From an uncultured Actinomycetes bacterium (GTDB lineage: Bacteria > Actinomycetota > Actinomycetes > Nanopelagicales > Nanopelagicaceae), in assembly GCA_903867285.1 (NCBI GenBank), contig CAIPQX010000018.1, positions 1 to 19,489 of the forward strand: DNA of 19,489 nt, written 5' to 3'. The notes beneath the pieces were generated by a model. That model ran no database searches. It was given only the letters and a program-made list of their open reading frames with translations, and was not told the DNA's origin. Positions within the stretch are counted from its first letter, which is position 1, and each line of letters starts with the position of its first letter. This document shows, one piece after another, positions 6,741-13,964 of this stretch. Both the position numbers and the translations under genes were made by a program.

Positions 6741-7846
6741 CGCGCGGCGATGTACGTCGCCCGTGGGCCGACCCTGTGAAAGACGCATTGCATGAGTTGC
6801 AGATCTCCGGCTCTAAATCCTGCTGCTGATGCAAGTAGGTAGTAGTTCCACATTCTCTGGAAGTGTGGATCGTATTGCGGAATCTCTTGCCACTTTGCCG
6901 AAATATTCTTATGCCATTCCAACAGAGTGCGGTCATAATCTGGTCCTAAATTTTGCACGTCCTCGATGACAAAGCCGTTCTCGGTAGCGCTGGAGATCTG
7001 TGCCAGCGATGGGAGCACCCCTCCCGGGAAGATATAACGATCAAAGAATGGGTCGGTCACCTGCTTTGTAATATTTGAAACAATTGTGTGGTGCAACATG
7101 CGACCGCCTGGGGCTAACAGCTCGTCGCACTTCTGGAAGAAGGTCATGTAATTCTTCGGCCCGACATGTTCCATCATCCCGATTGAGACAATTCGATCAA
7201 ATTGCCCTTTCAAATCTCGGTAATCCTGTTGGATGAAGGTGATACCAAGACCTGCTGATTTCTCTATCGCCAAATTAATTTGGTTATCGGCGGGTGAGAT
7301 GCCGGTTGCTTGCACTCCATAATTCTTTACAGCATGGCGTAAGAAGCCACCCCAGCCACTGCCGATATCCAATAAGCGCATGCCAGGTTGTAGCTCCAAT
7401 TTGCGACAGATGAGGTCAAATTTATCGATCTGGGCCTGGTTTAGAGTTTCGGCTTTTGACCAATAGGCGCAGGAGTAAGCCATCTCTTCATCGAGCATCC
7501 TGGAATATAGATCGTTGCCGATGTTGTAGTGGTGTTTGGCATTCTGGGCGGCTTTCTGCTTTGTCTGATTATTGAGCAGATATGAGCGCGCTACGTGGAG
7601 GGCGAGCGCTGGGCTGGGGCGCAGAAGTTTCAATACATTGATGGAGAGAAGCTTGGTGATCATCACATCGAGCGCTTGGCAATCCCACCAGCCATCCATG
7701 TAACTTTCAGCGAAACCCAACTGCTGTTGTGAAATAACGCGATCCCACATTTTCTCGTTGTGGACTTGGATGCTCCAGGGTTCGCTGCTATTTAGTGGAA
7801 TGCCCGCCGCCTCCAAAATTCGGGAGGCCACCTCTCTGCTGGACAT
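6737..7846 (-). CDS. cfa: cyclopropane-fatty-acyl-phospholipid synthase
   Basis: The enzyme adds a methylene group from SAM across double bonds of membrane phospholipid acyl chains. The protein (369 residues from this start) is of the long E. coli Cfa type, as shown by the N-terminal YMDGWWDC segment at about residue 50, absent from short mycolic-acid synthases. The SAM loop LDIGSGWGGF is near 159-168. Residues matching the bicarbonate site of E. coli Cfa appear present: the Cys of YSCAYW, the Glu of MMEHVG, and the His of MLHHTI. I chose the ATG at 7846: CAAAAT ends 7 nt upstream and TTGAAG lies 17 nt further, fitting a leaderless mRNA. An in-frame TTG two codons earlier (7852) is possible. 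Confidence 0.94.
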   Translation of the reverse strand: MSSREVASRILEAAGIPLNSSEPWSIQVHNEKMWDRVISQQQLGFAESYMDGWWDCQALDVMITKLLSINVLKLLRPSPALALHVARSYLLNNQTKQKAAQNAKHHYNIGNDLYSRMLDEEMAYSCAYWSKAETLNQAQIDKFDLICRKLELQPGMRLLDIGSGWGGFLRHAVKNYGVQATGISPADNQINLAIEKSAGLGITFIQQDYRDLKGQFDRIVSIGMMEHVGPKNYMTFFQKCDELLAPGGRMLHHTIVSNITKQVTDPFFDRYIFPGGVLPSLAQISSATENGFVIEDVQNLGPDYDRTLLEWHKNISAKWQEIPQYDPHFQRMWNYYLLASAAGFRAGDLQLMQCVFHRVGPRATYIAAR

Positions 7847-7853
7847 GACCAAA

Positions 7854-7882
7854 TTTTGCTACAAATTGTGGCGACCTTCAAG
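7854..7882 (-). promoter_or_regulatory. leaderless promoter of cfa
   Basis: On the minus strand TTGAAG, a 17-nt spacer, CAAAAT, then 7 nt and the ATG at 7846. The -10 lacks the first T but keeps the conserved A and final T. No Shine-Dalgarno sequence is present, which agrees with a leaderless transcript. Confidence 0.4.
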
Positions 7883-7928
7883 GATTTATTGGGCTCGGCT
7901 GAGCAGTGCAACATGATTGAATGGCGCA

Positions 7929-8828
7929 ATGCCCAAGACCCCGACAACGCGCTGGTTACCCGGATTCATAGCGCTCGGTATTACCTGGGGCGCATCATTC
8001 CTCTTTATTAAATGGGGATTGCTCTCGCTCAATTCAATTGGCGTGGCATTTCTCCGTGGATTAATTGGTGGGTTTACCCTTCTGATTTATTGCCTCTCGA
8101 CAAAGACAAAGTTGCCCAATAAGTGGCGAGAGTGGGGCCACTTGGCTGTTGTAGCGCTCTTGCTGAACGCGATACCCGGTTATCTATTTGCCGTGGGGGA
8201 AACCCATGTATCGAGCGTTATGGCGGGGCTGCTGAACGCCACCACGCCACTCATGACCGTTCTGGTAATAACCGTTGGATTTAGAGAGCAGCGGATTGAT
8301 CGAAACCAGGCGCTGGGAGTGGTTATTGGATTCTTTGGGATCGTCCTTGTTACCGGCGCACTCACGGGACTTAGCGCTAACTCCTGGCGCGGAGTAATTG
8401 AACTTCTGGGCGCCACGCTCTGTTACGGAATCTCATTTCCCTACTCGCGGCGCTACGTCAACGTTCTGGACTATTCGCCGCGCTCGCTAGCGGCCACCCA
8501 AGTTACCTGTAGCGCAATTTTGCTCGCCCCCTTTGCCCTCATAAACGGGATTACCTACGCGCCCTGGAACAGCAAATCGATCTGGGGAATTCTGATTTTA
8601 GGAGCGCTTGGGACTGGCTTCGCCTATATCTGGAACTTCCGCAATGTTCGATTGGCGGGAAGTTTGGTCGCCAGCACCGTCACATACATAACTCCAGTCG
8701 TCGCAACTTTGCTGGGAGTCTGGTTACTTAAAGAGAGTTTTAAGGCAACACAGATCATCGGCGGGTTGTGCGTACTCTTTTCAGGAGCCCTGGTTCAGAA
8801 GCGAATTAAACTGATACAGAACTCTTAA
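7929..8828 (+). CDS. EamA/DMT family transporter
   Basis: The protein is about 299 residues and nearly all hydrophobic, with some ten predicted TM helices in two repeats, as in the drug/metabolite transporter superfamily. Family features are the opening FIALGITWGASFLFIKWGL, an Arg in FLRGLIGGF at the second helix, PLMTVLVITVGFREQ at the end of the first repeat, and TYITPVVATLLGVWLLKES near the C-terminus. Substrate cannot be assigned; members export amino acids, metabolites or drugs. The reading frame also allows a TTG at 7917, but the ATG at 7929 is preferred. There is no clear ribosome binding site. The 3' end overlaps the convergent permease gene by 23 nt. Confidence 0.88.
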   Translation: MPKTPTTRWLPGFIALGITWGASFLFIKWGLLSLNSIGVAFLRGLIGGFTLLIYCLSTKTKLPNKWREWGHLAVVALLLNAIPGYLFAVGETHVSSVMAGLLNATTPLMTVLVITVGFREQRIDRNQALGVVIGFFGIVLVTGALTGLSANSWRGVIELLGATLCYGISFPYSRRYVNVLDYSPRSLAATQVTCSAILLAPFALINGITYAPWNSKSIWGILILGALGTGFAYIWNFRNVRLAGSLVASTVTYITPVVATLLGVWLLKESFKATQIIGGLCVLFSGALVQKRIKLIQNS

Positions 8829-9978
8829 AGCTCTCCATGCAGCCAGGAGCGCAGAAGTAATACATCTCGTTTTGATATTCAAAGGTGGCCGCCGCCGTCG
8901 CTTTTTCGACCTGCATTCCGCAGATAACGTCTTTGGCATACGCGCTATCAATCCCTTTGTTGCGGGTCTTGTAGAGAACGATTATTACTACCAAAACAAT
9001 AAGAGCAACGAGATTCATCCAGCTGGTGAAGTTATTTCCCAGGTGAGAGGCGTGCGATACCAGGGCGTGCTTAGTAGGGAGTAGGCCAGAGAGGCTAAAT
9101 AGTTTCTCGGTGAGAAAACCACTGATACTCATGGTTAGCCAGAAGACTGCAACCAACTTCATAGATAATTTCAGCCCAAAAAACTTCTTGTAAATCAATA
9201 CCAGCGGAAGTGCAACAAGATCGGCAAATATAAATGAGATCGTGCCGCCGAAGGAGATCCCAGAATTCCAGAGCGCCGCGCTCAGCGGCACATTGCCGAC
9301 AGAACAGACGAAACTGATGAAGGCAATAAATGGTCCCAAAATTACATTTTCGATGGTGGAAAGTAATCCATGTCCAGATAAGAAGAGGTGGCGCCACCAC
9401 GAAATCGGAATCAAGGTATCCGCTAGCCCTGCGACAAGAAATCCGATCACTAACTCCGTGCGCACCATTGTTAAATCGCCAACCGTGAATCCGGCGGCGT
9501 CATGCCACGTGGACTTTTGCTTTGGCATGGAATCGTCTGCCATGGCAAGAAGTTGAATCTTCTTGGGGAGATGCAGTTTGGGCAAAATCAAAGTCAATAG
9601 AACGATCATGATGAATCCACCAACGAATTCTGCTAGTGCGAACTGCCAGCCTAAGAGAGTCCACATCACTAGCCCCAGTTCAAAGACGAGATTGGTGCTT
9701 GCGAACATAAAGACAATTGCGGTCGTGAAATCTGCTCCCTTATCTATCAAACTCTTTGCGATCGCGCTTGCCGCATACGAGCAACTTGAACTTATCGCCC
9801 CTAGAAAGGATGCTTTTGCGATAGTAGCGGGCTTGTGATTTCCAAGAGTTGCGAGGGCTTTCTCTCGGGAAGTGAATGCCTGAATCGCACCTGATATTGC
9901 GAAGCCCAAGACCAAGGCCCAGAAAGTATCGAAGAACATCCACCAACTGTCGTGCAGCCCAGAACTCAGCTTCGTCAT
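8806..9978 (-). CDS. ArsP/UPF0718-type permease with C-terminal YHS domain
   Basis: The 390-residue protein has two permease modules and a metal-binding tail. The first module holds SSSCSYAASAIAKSLIDKGA (63-82) and the second FVCSVGNVPLSAALWNSG (223-240), the paired Cys-containing re-entrant motifs of the UPF0718/DUF318 permeases, which include the organoarsenical exporter ArsP. After a final TM helix (about 320-337), residues 349-385 form a YHS domain: KDVICGMQV with Cys353, then YYFCAPGCMESF with Cys376 and Cys380. YHS domains bind soft metals or copper and are found in heavy-metal P-type ATPases. The fusion suggests a metal or metalloid exporter with its own sensor or chaperone end. Substrate is not known. 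Confidence 0.88.
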   Translation of the reverse strand: MTKLSSGLHDSWWMFFDTFWALVLGFAISGAIQAFTSREKALATLGNHKPATIAKASFLGAISSSCSYAASAIAKSLIDKGADFTTAIVFMFASTNLVFELGLVMWTLLGWQFALAEFVGGFIMIVLLTLILPKLHLPKKIQLLAMADDSMPKQKSTWHDAAGFTVGDLTMVRTELVIGFLVAGLADTLIPISWWRHLFLSGHGLLSTIENVILGPFIAFISFVCSVGNVPLSAALWNSGISFGGTISFIFADLVALPLVLIYKKFFGLKLSMKLVAVFWLTMSISGFLTEKLFSLSGLLPTKHALVSHASHLGNNFTSWMNLVALIVLVVIIVLYKTRNKGIDSAYAKDVICGMQVEKATAAATFEYQNEMYYFCAPGCMESFKSSVSV

Positions 9979-9984
9979 AAGTTA

Positions 9985-10008
9985 AGTATCTCACTCTTTT
10001 TGTGAGTG
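9985..10008 (-). promoter_or_regulatory. promoter and inverted repeat upstream of the YHS permease
   Basis: On the minus strand GATACT (complement of 9985-9990) ends 6 nt before the ATG, fitting a leaderless start. Just upstream lies an inverted repeat of CACTC (9992-9996) and GAGTG (10004-10008) with a 7-nt T-rich spacer. It would sit between -35 and -10, where a repressor would act. Confidence 0.35.
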
Positions 10009-10049
10009 TTGCCCTGCGCAACCGCTAGGTTTGCAACAGTCGATAGTCG

Positions 10050-10055
10050 TACAAT
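10050..10055 (+). promoter_or_regulatory. -10 hexamer for the ABC exporter operon (leaderless)
   Basis: TACAAT (5 of 6) ends 7 nt before a GTG at 10063. There is no Shine-Dalgarno sequence, so a leaderless mRNA starting at the GTG is the simplest reading. No good -35 was found. Confidence 0.5.
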
Positions 10056-10062
10056 CACAGTT

Positions 10063-10770
10063 GTGTCAGCCGCGATTCGTGCTTTTAATCTCAATGTGCA
10101 GCGTGGCAAGAACCATATCTTGCATGACCTCACCGTTGAAATTCCTCGTGGTGTGGTGATGGGTTTGCTTGGTCCCAGCGGGAGTGGCAAGACAACTTTT
10201 ATGCGTTCTATTGCGGGATTGCAACGAATTGCTAGCGGCGAGATTCATGTCCTCGATCTCCCGGCCGCTTCTAAACCGCTGCGAAGCAAGATTGGCTATT
10301 CAACCCAAAGTGCCAGCGTTTATTCGGATCTGACCTGCATCCAAAATATTCGTTACTTCGCCTCTTTGTATCTTCATAACGAGAAGACTCCAGAGGAAAT
10401 TCTGGAGGATGTAGATCTTTCCAGGAATGCAGATCAGATGGCCGAATCTCTTTCGGGGGGAGAGCGGGCTCGATTAGCGTTGGCTACCACGTTAGTTGGA
10501 AGTCCAGATCTGTTGATTTTAGATGAACCGACCGTTGGTCTCGATCCAGTATTGCGAGTTCAACTTTGGAAACTCTTCAACAAATTAGCCGCCCAAGGAA
10601 AAACACTTTTGGTAAGTAGCCATGTGATGGATGAAGCAGATAGTTGTCACCAGTTGATCTTGCTGCGCGATGGCCGGGTTTTGGCGCAAGGGACTCCCGC
10701 GGAGCTTCGGTTGAGATCTGGCAAGAGTCGAATGGACGAAGTCTTCATCTCGTTAATTGGTGCAGCATGA
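10063..10770 (+). CDS. ABC transporter ATP-binding protein (ABC-2 exporter type)
   Basis: The nucleotide-binding subunit is 235 residues from the GTG at 10063. It has all ATPase motifs: Walker A GPSGSGKT (37-44), a Q-loop in STQSASVYSDLT, signature LSGGE (130-134), Walker B LLILDEP (150-156), and the H-loop in LLVSSHVMDEAD (182-193). The reading frame runs back to 10006, but those 19 codons encode no conserved residues and the -10 element lies inside them, so the GTG is preferred. The sequence resembles DrrA/NatA-type ATPases of multidrug or antibiotic exporters. The stop overlaps the permease ATG by 4 nt (ATGA), showing they form one transporter. Confidence 0.92.
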   Translation: MSAAIRAFNLNVQRGKNHILHDLTVEIPRGVVMGLLGPSGSGKTTFMRSIAGLQRIASGEIHVLDLPAASKPLRSKIGYSTQSASVYSDLTCIQNIRYFASLYLHNEKTPEEILEDVDLSRNADQMAESLSGGERARLALATTLVGSPDLLILDEPTVGLDPVLRVQLWKLFNKLAAQGKTLLVSSHVMDEADSCHQLILLRDGRVLAQGTPAELRLRSGKSRMDEVFISLIGAA

Positions 10771-11495
10771 ACATGCGCCGGCTCATCGCCATGACCAAAC
10801 GCGTATTGCTACAACTCTGGCATGACCCCCGAACGCTTGCATTACTTTTTCTCTCTCCAGCACTTTTGATGACCATATTGAAATATGTGTACTGGACCAA
10901 TCCAGATCTCTTTCAGCGAGTAGCCGGATCCATGCTAGGCGTCTTCCCGATGCTGGTTATGTTCTTGATTACCTCGGTAGCAACTTTGCGGGAGAGAAGT
11001 AGCGGAACTTTAGAGCGTCTCATGATTTCACCACTCGGTAAGGCAGAATTTATTGCCGGATATGCGATCGCATTTGGCTTGGCGAGTTTGGTGCAAGCCA
11101 CAGCCGTTTCTTCTTATGCCATCTGGGTGCTCGGCCTCAAGATCGCAGGACTGCAAATTACCTTGATTTATGCGGCGATATTAGATGCGCTCATTGGTTT
11201 AGCAATTGGCTTAGCCGTCAGCACCTTTGCTAAGACCGAGTTCCAAGCTATTCAGTTCATGCCGGCAATCCTCTTGCCGCAACTATTGCTCAGTGGTCTC
11301 TTAATTCCACGCGAAGCGATGCCCCGGATCCTGCATGACCTCTCCAACTTCCTGCCCCTTTCCTATGCCATCGATGCAACCCGCAAGGTCATCTCTAATC
11401 AAGGCTCAATACTTAATGATTCACTCATCATCTTTTTATTCTTGACGCTCATCCTCTCTGCCGGGTCCCTCACTCTCAAACGACAGACCAAGTAG
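10767..11495 (+). CDS. ABC-2 type transporter permease
   Basis: The membrane partner of the preceding ATPase is 242 residues with about six TM helices. A basic N-terminus (MNMRRLIAMTKRVLLQLWHDPRTL) leads into the first helix. The segment with LRERSSGTLERLMISPLGKAEF spread over about residues 72-95 is the classic ABC-2 family motif following the second helix, and LSNFLPLSYAIDATRK occurs near the C-terminus as in DrrB/YhhJ-like exporters. The open frame extends upstream to 10644, but that part lies entirely within the ATPase gene; the ATG at 10767 overlapping the ATPase stop is the natural start. Substrate is unknown. The next gene starts 5 nt after the stop. Confidence 0.9.
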   Translation: MNMRRLIAMTKRVLLQLWHDPRTLALLFLSPALLMTILKYVYWTNPDLFQRVAGSMLGVFPMLVMFLITSVATLRERSSGTLERLMISPLGKAEFIAGYAIAFGLASLVQATAVSSYAIWVLGLKIAGLQITLIYAAILDALIGLAIGLAVSTFAKTEFQAIQFMPAILLPQLLLSGLLIPREAMPRILHDLSNFLPLSYAIDATRKVISNQGSILNDSLIIFLFLTLILSAGSLTLKRQTK

Positions 11496-11500
11496 ATCGC

Positions 11501-12775
11501 GTGAGTTATCTAAGCGATTTGCTTCCCCATCGAAGTGATTATGCAGATTTCAATAAAGTCTGGCGTCACGATGTCATCGCCGGAATCACCGTCGGAATTG
11601 TTGCCCTGCCACTTGCCCTCGCCTTTGGAATCACAACGGGAGCCGGAGCTCGAGCCGGGCTAATCACCGCTATTTTTGCCGGTTTTATAGCAGCAATTTT
11701 TGGTGGTTCAAACTATCAAGTGAGCGGTCCTACTGGTGCAATGACCGTTGTGTTGATTCCGATCGTCATCAAGTACGGAACAGCATCGCTAGCTCCTCTG
11801 GGATTACTCGCAGGCGCGATGGTAATTCTGATGGGCGTAACGCATTGCGGTGGGCTCATCAAACGAGTGCCGTGGCCCGTCATGGAAGGCTTCACCCTCG
11901 GTATTGCGCTGGTCATCGCGATGCAACAACTTCCATCGGTATTGGCAACCCGATCGGTGAGTGGTCCTAACACTCTCGTTACTGCTTGGCGCACCGTCCG
12001 AGCCGCGATCGCAGCCGGAGTGCATTGGAGTTCGCTACTTATCTTGATTATTACCCTGCTTGTTAAATTCGCCTATCCAAAGATCTCTCGATCACTGAAA
12101 ATTAAAATTCACATCCCTGCAAGTTTTGTCGCCATCATCTTTGCCACTCTTTTAGTAGCCACCTTCTCTATACGCACCCCGCTCATTGGAAATCTACCGC
12201 GCTCTCTCTATGTTCATGTCTCTCTATCGGCGAGCCATATCGGAACTTCCGCACTTTTTATTGGGGCGATTCAGATTGCACTTCTTGCGGCTATTGAATC
12301 GCTCTTATCGGCACGCGTGGCAGATCAAATGGTGCACATCCATGAATCAGCGCAGAGTTATAAGCCCAATCGAGAATTAGTGGGCCAGGGGTTTGCCACG
12401 ATGGTCTCCGCGATGGTCGGAGGAATGCCGGCAACAGGCGCTATTGCGCGAACCAGCGTTAACATTAGGTCAAAGGCCGCCAGCCGCATCTCTGCGATTA
12501 CCCATGCTGCATTCTTGCTTCTCGTAGTTTTAGTACTCAATCCCGTAATTGTTCATATCCCAACTGCTGCTCTAGGTGCGGTTTTGATAGGTACTTCTTA
12601 TCGCATCGCCAGCCCGGGAAATCTCATGGAAATGTTGAAAACAACGCGCTTGGATGCCGCCGTCTTGCTTATAACTGCTGTGTTAGTTGTAGTAATTGGA
12701 TTGATCTGGGCGATCGCAATTAGCACGGCCGGTTACGCCGTTGCGACAGCAGTCTTGAAGCGACGGAAGAAATAA
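11501..12775 (+). CDS. SulP family anion transporter lacking a STAS domain
   Basis: The 424-residue protein has the SulP (SLC26-like) transport core: an N-terminal cytoplasmic stretch with WRHDVIAGITVGIVALPLALAFGI (22-45), IFGGSNYQVSGPTGAMTVVL (67-86) in the substrate region, and the later signature GGMPATGAIARTSVNIRSKA near 307-326. It ends with a basic tail (LKRRKK) right after the last helix. Most SulP proteins go on for 100 or more residues into a cytoplasmic STAS domain; none is present and the stop is followed closely by the next gene, so this is a short form. SulP proteins carry sulfate, bicarbonate or dicarboxylates; which one is not readable here. The GTG start lies 5 nt after the ABC permease gene, suggesting one operon. 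Confidence 0.9.
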   Translation: MSYLSDLLPHRSDYADFNKVWRHDVIAGITVGIVALPLALAFGITTGAGARAGLITAIFAGFIAAIFGGSNYQVSGPTGAMTVVLIPIVIKYGTASLAPLGLLAGAMVILMGVTHCGGLIKRVPWPVMEGFTLGIALVIAMQQLPSVLATRSVSGPNTLVTAWRTVRAAIAAGVHWSSLLILIITLLVKFAYPKISRSLKIKIHIPASFVAIIFATLLVATFSIRTPLIGNLPRSLYVHVSLSASHIGTSALFIGAIQIALLAAIESLLSARVADQMVHIHESAQSYKPNRELVGQGFATMVSAMVGGMPATGAIARTSVNIRSKAASRISAITHAAFLLLVVLVLNPVIVHIPTAALGAVLIGTSYRIASPGNLMEMLKTTRLDAAVLLITAVLVVVIGLIWAIAISTAGYAVATAVLKRRKK

Positions 12776-12783
12776 AGAGTTTC

Positions 12784-13215
12784 TTAGCGCGGATTTTGTA
12801 AGTAATCGACCAGAGCAATACGTTCGGTATCAATCTCGCTCACGTGAGATTTCACGATGTCACCTATGGAAATAATCGAAACTAGGTCACCAGTGTCATT
12901 GACGACAGGAACATGGCGGATACGCCGCTCGGTCATTAAATTCATCAGATCTGCCACCGTGGAATTTGGCGTGCAAGTCGTGACATTTACCGTCATGATG
13001 TCGCGAACATGGAGCCGACCCAATTCATGGAAGTGGATAGGTAGCGCAGCGACGATATCGCGTTCAGAGACGATGCCAGCGATCCGAATTCCATCAGGAG
13101 AGACCACAAGTGCGCCAACTTTGAGCGAAGCGAGTTTCTCCACGAGGGTAGCGATAGAAGTTTCCGCGGGGATTGTATAAACCGCTTTTCCGGTTATCAA
13201 AGCAGAGATCTTCAT
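12784..13215 (-). CDS. two-CBS-domain protein
   Basis: The 143-residue cytoplasmic protein consists of two CBS motifs: residues about 8-60 (TSIATLVEKLASLKVGALVV ... GIVSERDIV) and 71-125 (RDIMTVNVTTCTPNSTVADL ... HVPVVNDTGDLVSIISIGDIV). A CBS pair forms a Bateman module that binds adenosine nucleotides such as AMP, ATP or SAM. Stand-alone CBS proteins of this size occur widely in actinobacteria and may sense energy state. AAGGAG five nt before the ATG is a clear ribosome binding site, in contrast to the leaderless neighbours. It lies 46 nt downstream of the DUF4389 gene and is probably co-transcribed with it. The partner protein is not known. Confidence 0.93.
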   Translation of the reverse strand: MKISALITGKAVYTIPAETSIATLVEKLASLKVGALVVSPDGIRIAGIVSERDIVAALPIHFHELGRLHVRDIMTVNVTTCTPNSTVADLMNLMTERRIRHVPVVNDTGDLVSIISIGDIVKSHVSEIDTERIALVDYLQNPR

Positions 13216-13261
13216 AGGTACTCCTTTGTTAGAGCTGTGCTATTTAATTCTGTTCTACCCC

Positions 13262-13846
13262 TTAGATGCTAAATGATGGATATTCGTCGGTGACGAGCAG
13301 GAACGCATATCCAGAAACTCGATTCCAGAAGTCAATGGTTCCCAATACGGTTTTGGCCGCAGCCTCGGGATAGTTCCCCGTGATTGAAGTGATGATCCAA
13401 GCAAAGAATGTAAGAATGATGGATAAGACGATGTAAACAAGTCCGACGAAATAAAGCGGAATTGCGAGGAACCATTTAATGAGTGGGAGAAAGCGATTAA
13501 GTTTCTTTCCGCCTTCAATATCGGGAAAGATCACAGCAATATTTGGATTGCGTTCGATTGAAGGATAATCATCTGTTAGCAGAAATAGGTATGCCCAGCC
13601 GCGCGTAGATAATTCAGTGACGGCATGATTGAAAGTCAAAACGTAAGTGGGATACACCTCGCGAAAGACAAGTGCAAGAAATGCGGGAACAGCGAGAATA
13701 GGAGCGCTCCATCCCGCGTGAGTGAGTGCCTGAAAAGAGCCAAGGAATACCAAGAAGGGCGCAGCTAAAATTCCACGCCAAAAAACGGTGGCTCGGTTTC
13801 GATTGGTTAGCTGAACTTCTACAAGTGTTTCAACCTGGTTGCTCAT
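13262..13846 (-). CDS. DUF4389 domain membrane protein
   Basis: The 194-residue protein has three or four TM helices (near 24-40, 46-62 and a long one at 123-150). It shows two repeats of the DUF4389 pattern: WAYLFLLTDDYPSIE (83-97) and YAFLLVTDEYPSFSI at the C-terminus, with RVSGYAF preceding as in the family. Function is unknown. The ATG is 6 nt after TAATCT with TTGAAC 17 nt further up, one of the better leaderless promoters in the window. The gene ends 46 nt before the CBS protein on the same strand, so the two likely form an operon and may act together. Confidence 0.88.
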   Translation of the reverse strand: MSNQVETLVEVQLTNRNRATVFWRGILAAPFLVFLGSFQALTHAGWSAPILAVPAFLALVFREVYPTYVLTFNHAVTELSTRGWAYLFLLTDDYPSIERNPNIAVIFPDIEGGKKLNRFLPLIKWFLAIPLYFVGLVYIVLSIILTFFAWIITSITGNYPEAAAKTVLGTIDFWNRVSGYAFLLVTDEYPSFSI

Positions 13847-13852
13847 GGATTG

Positions 13853-13881
13853 AGATTAGCCTTGGGTTCGGTCTAGTTCAA
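13853..13881 (-). promoter_or_regulatory. promoter of the DUF4389-CBS operon
   Basis: Minus strand: TTGAAC (complement of 13876-13881), a 17-nt spacer, TAATCT (complement of 13853-13858), 6 nt, ATG at 13846. Both hexamers and the spacing are good, and the transcript would be leaderless. Confidence 0.6.
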
Positions 13882-13887
13882 GGCTAA
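13856..13887. repeat. perfect 9-bp inverted repeat inside the divergent promoter
   Basis: TTAGCCTTG at 13856-13864 and CAAGGCTAA at 13879-13887 are perfect reverse complements separated by 14 nt, centred at 13871.5. The arms overlap the -10 and -35 elements of both divergent promoters. The 23-nt distance between arm centres is about two helical turns, so the site could bind one regulator controlling both directions. Confidence 0.75.
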
Positions 13888-13890
13888 AAT
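13862..13890 (+). promoter_or_regulatory. promoter of the GNAT-esterase operon
   Basis: TTGGGT (13862-13867), a 17-nt spacer, and TAAAAT (13885-13890). Transcription would start near 13897, giving a leader of about 68 nt before the GNAT gene that contains a 9-codon ORF. Confidence 0.6.
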
Positions 13891-13926
13891 AGCAACAACT
13901 TTCTGAACATCTACCGCTGGAGCCGT

Positions 13927-13956
13927 ATGCAAACCACAAGAGAAGCCAAGCGCTAA
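13927..13956 (+). other. possible 9-codon leader ORF before the GNAT gene
   Basis: GGAG at 13919-13922 precedes an ATG at 13927; the ORF reads MQTTREAKR and stops at TAA 13954-13956, 8 nt before the TTG start of the GNAT gene. The GNAT start has no strong ribosome binding site of its own, so translational coupling is possible. It could be chance. Confidence 0.3.
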
Positions 13957-13964
13957 ATCTGCCT

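Noticed and set aside
10006..10062. Extended N-terminus of the ABC ATPase
   Set aside because: The extra codons contain the -10 hexamer and no conserved residues; the GTG at 10063 fits the family start.
10644..10766. Extended N-terminus of the ABC-2 permease
   Set aside because: It would lie wholly within the ATPase gene; the ATGA overlap at 10767 is the usual arrangement.
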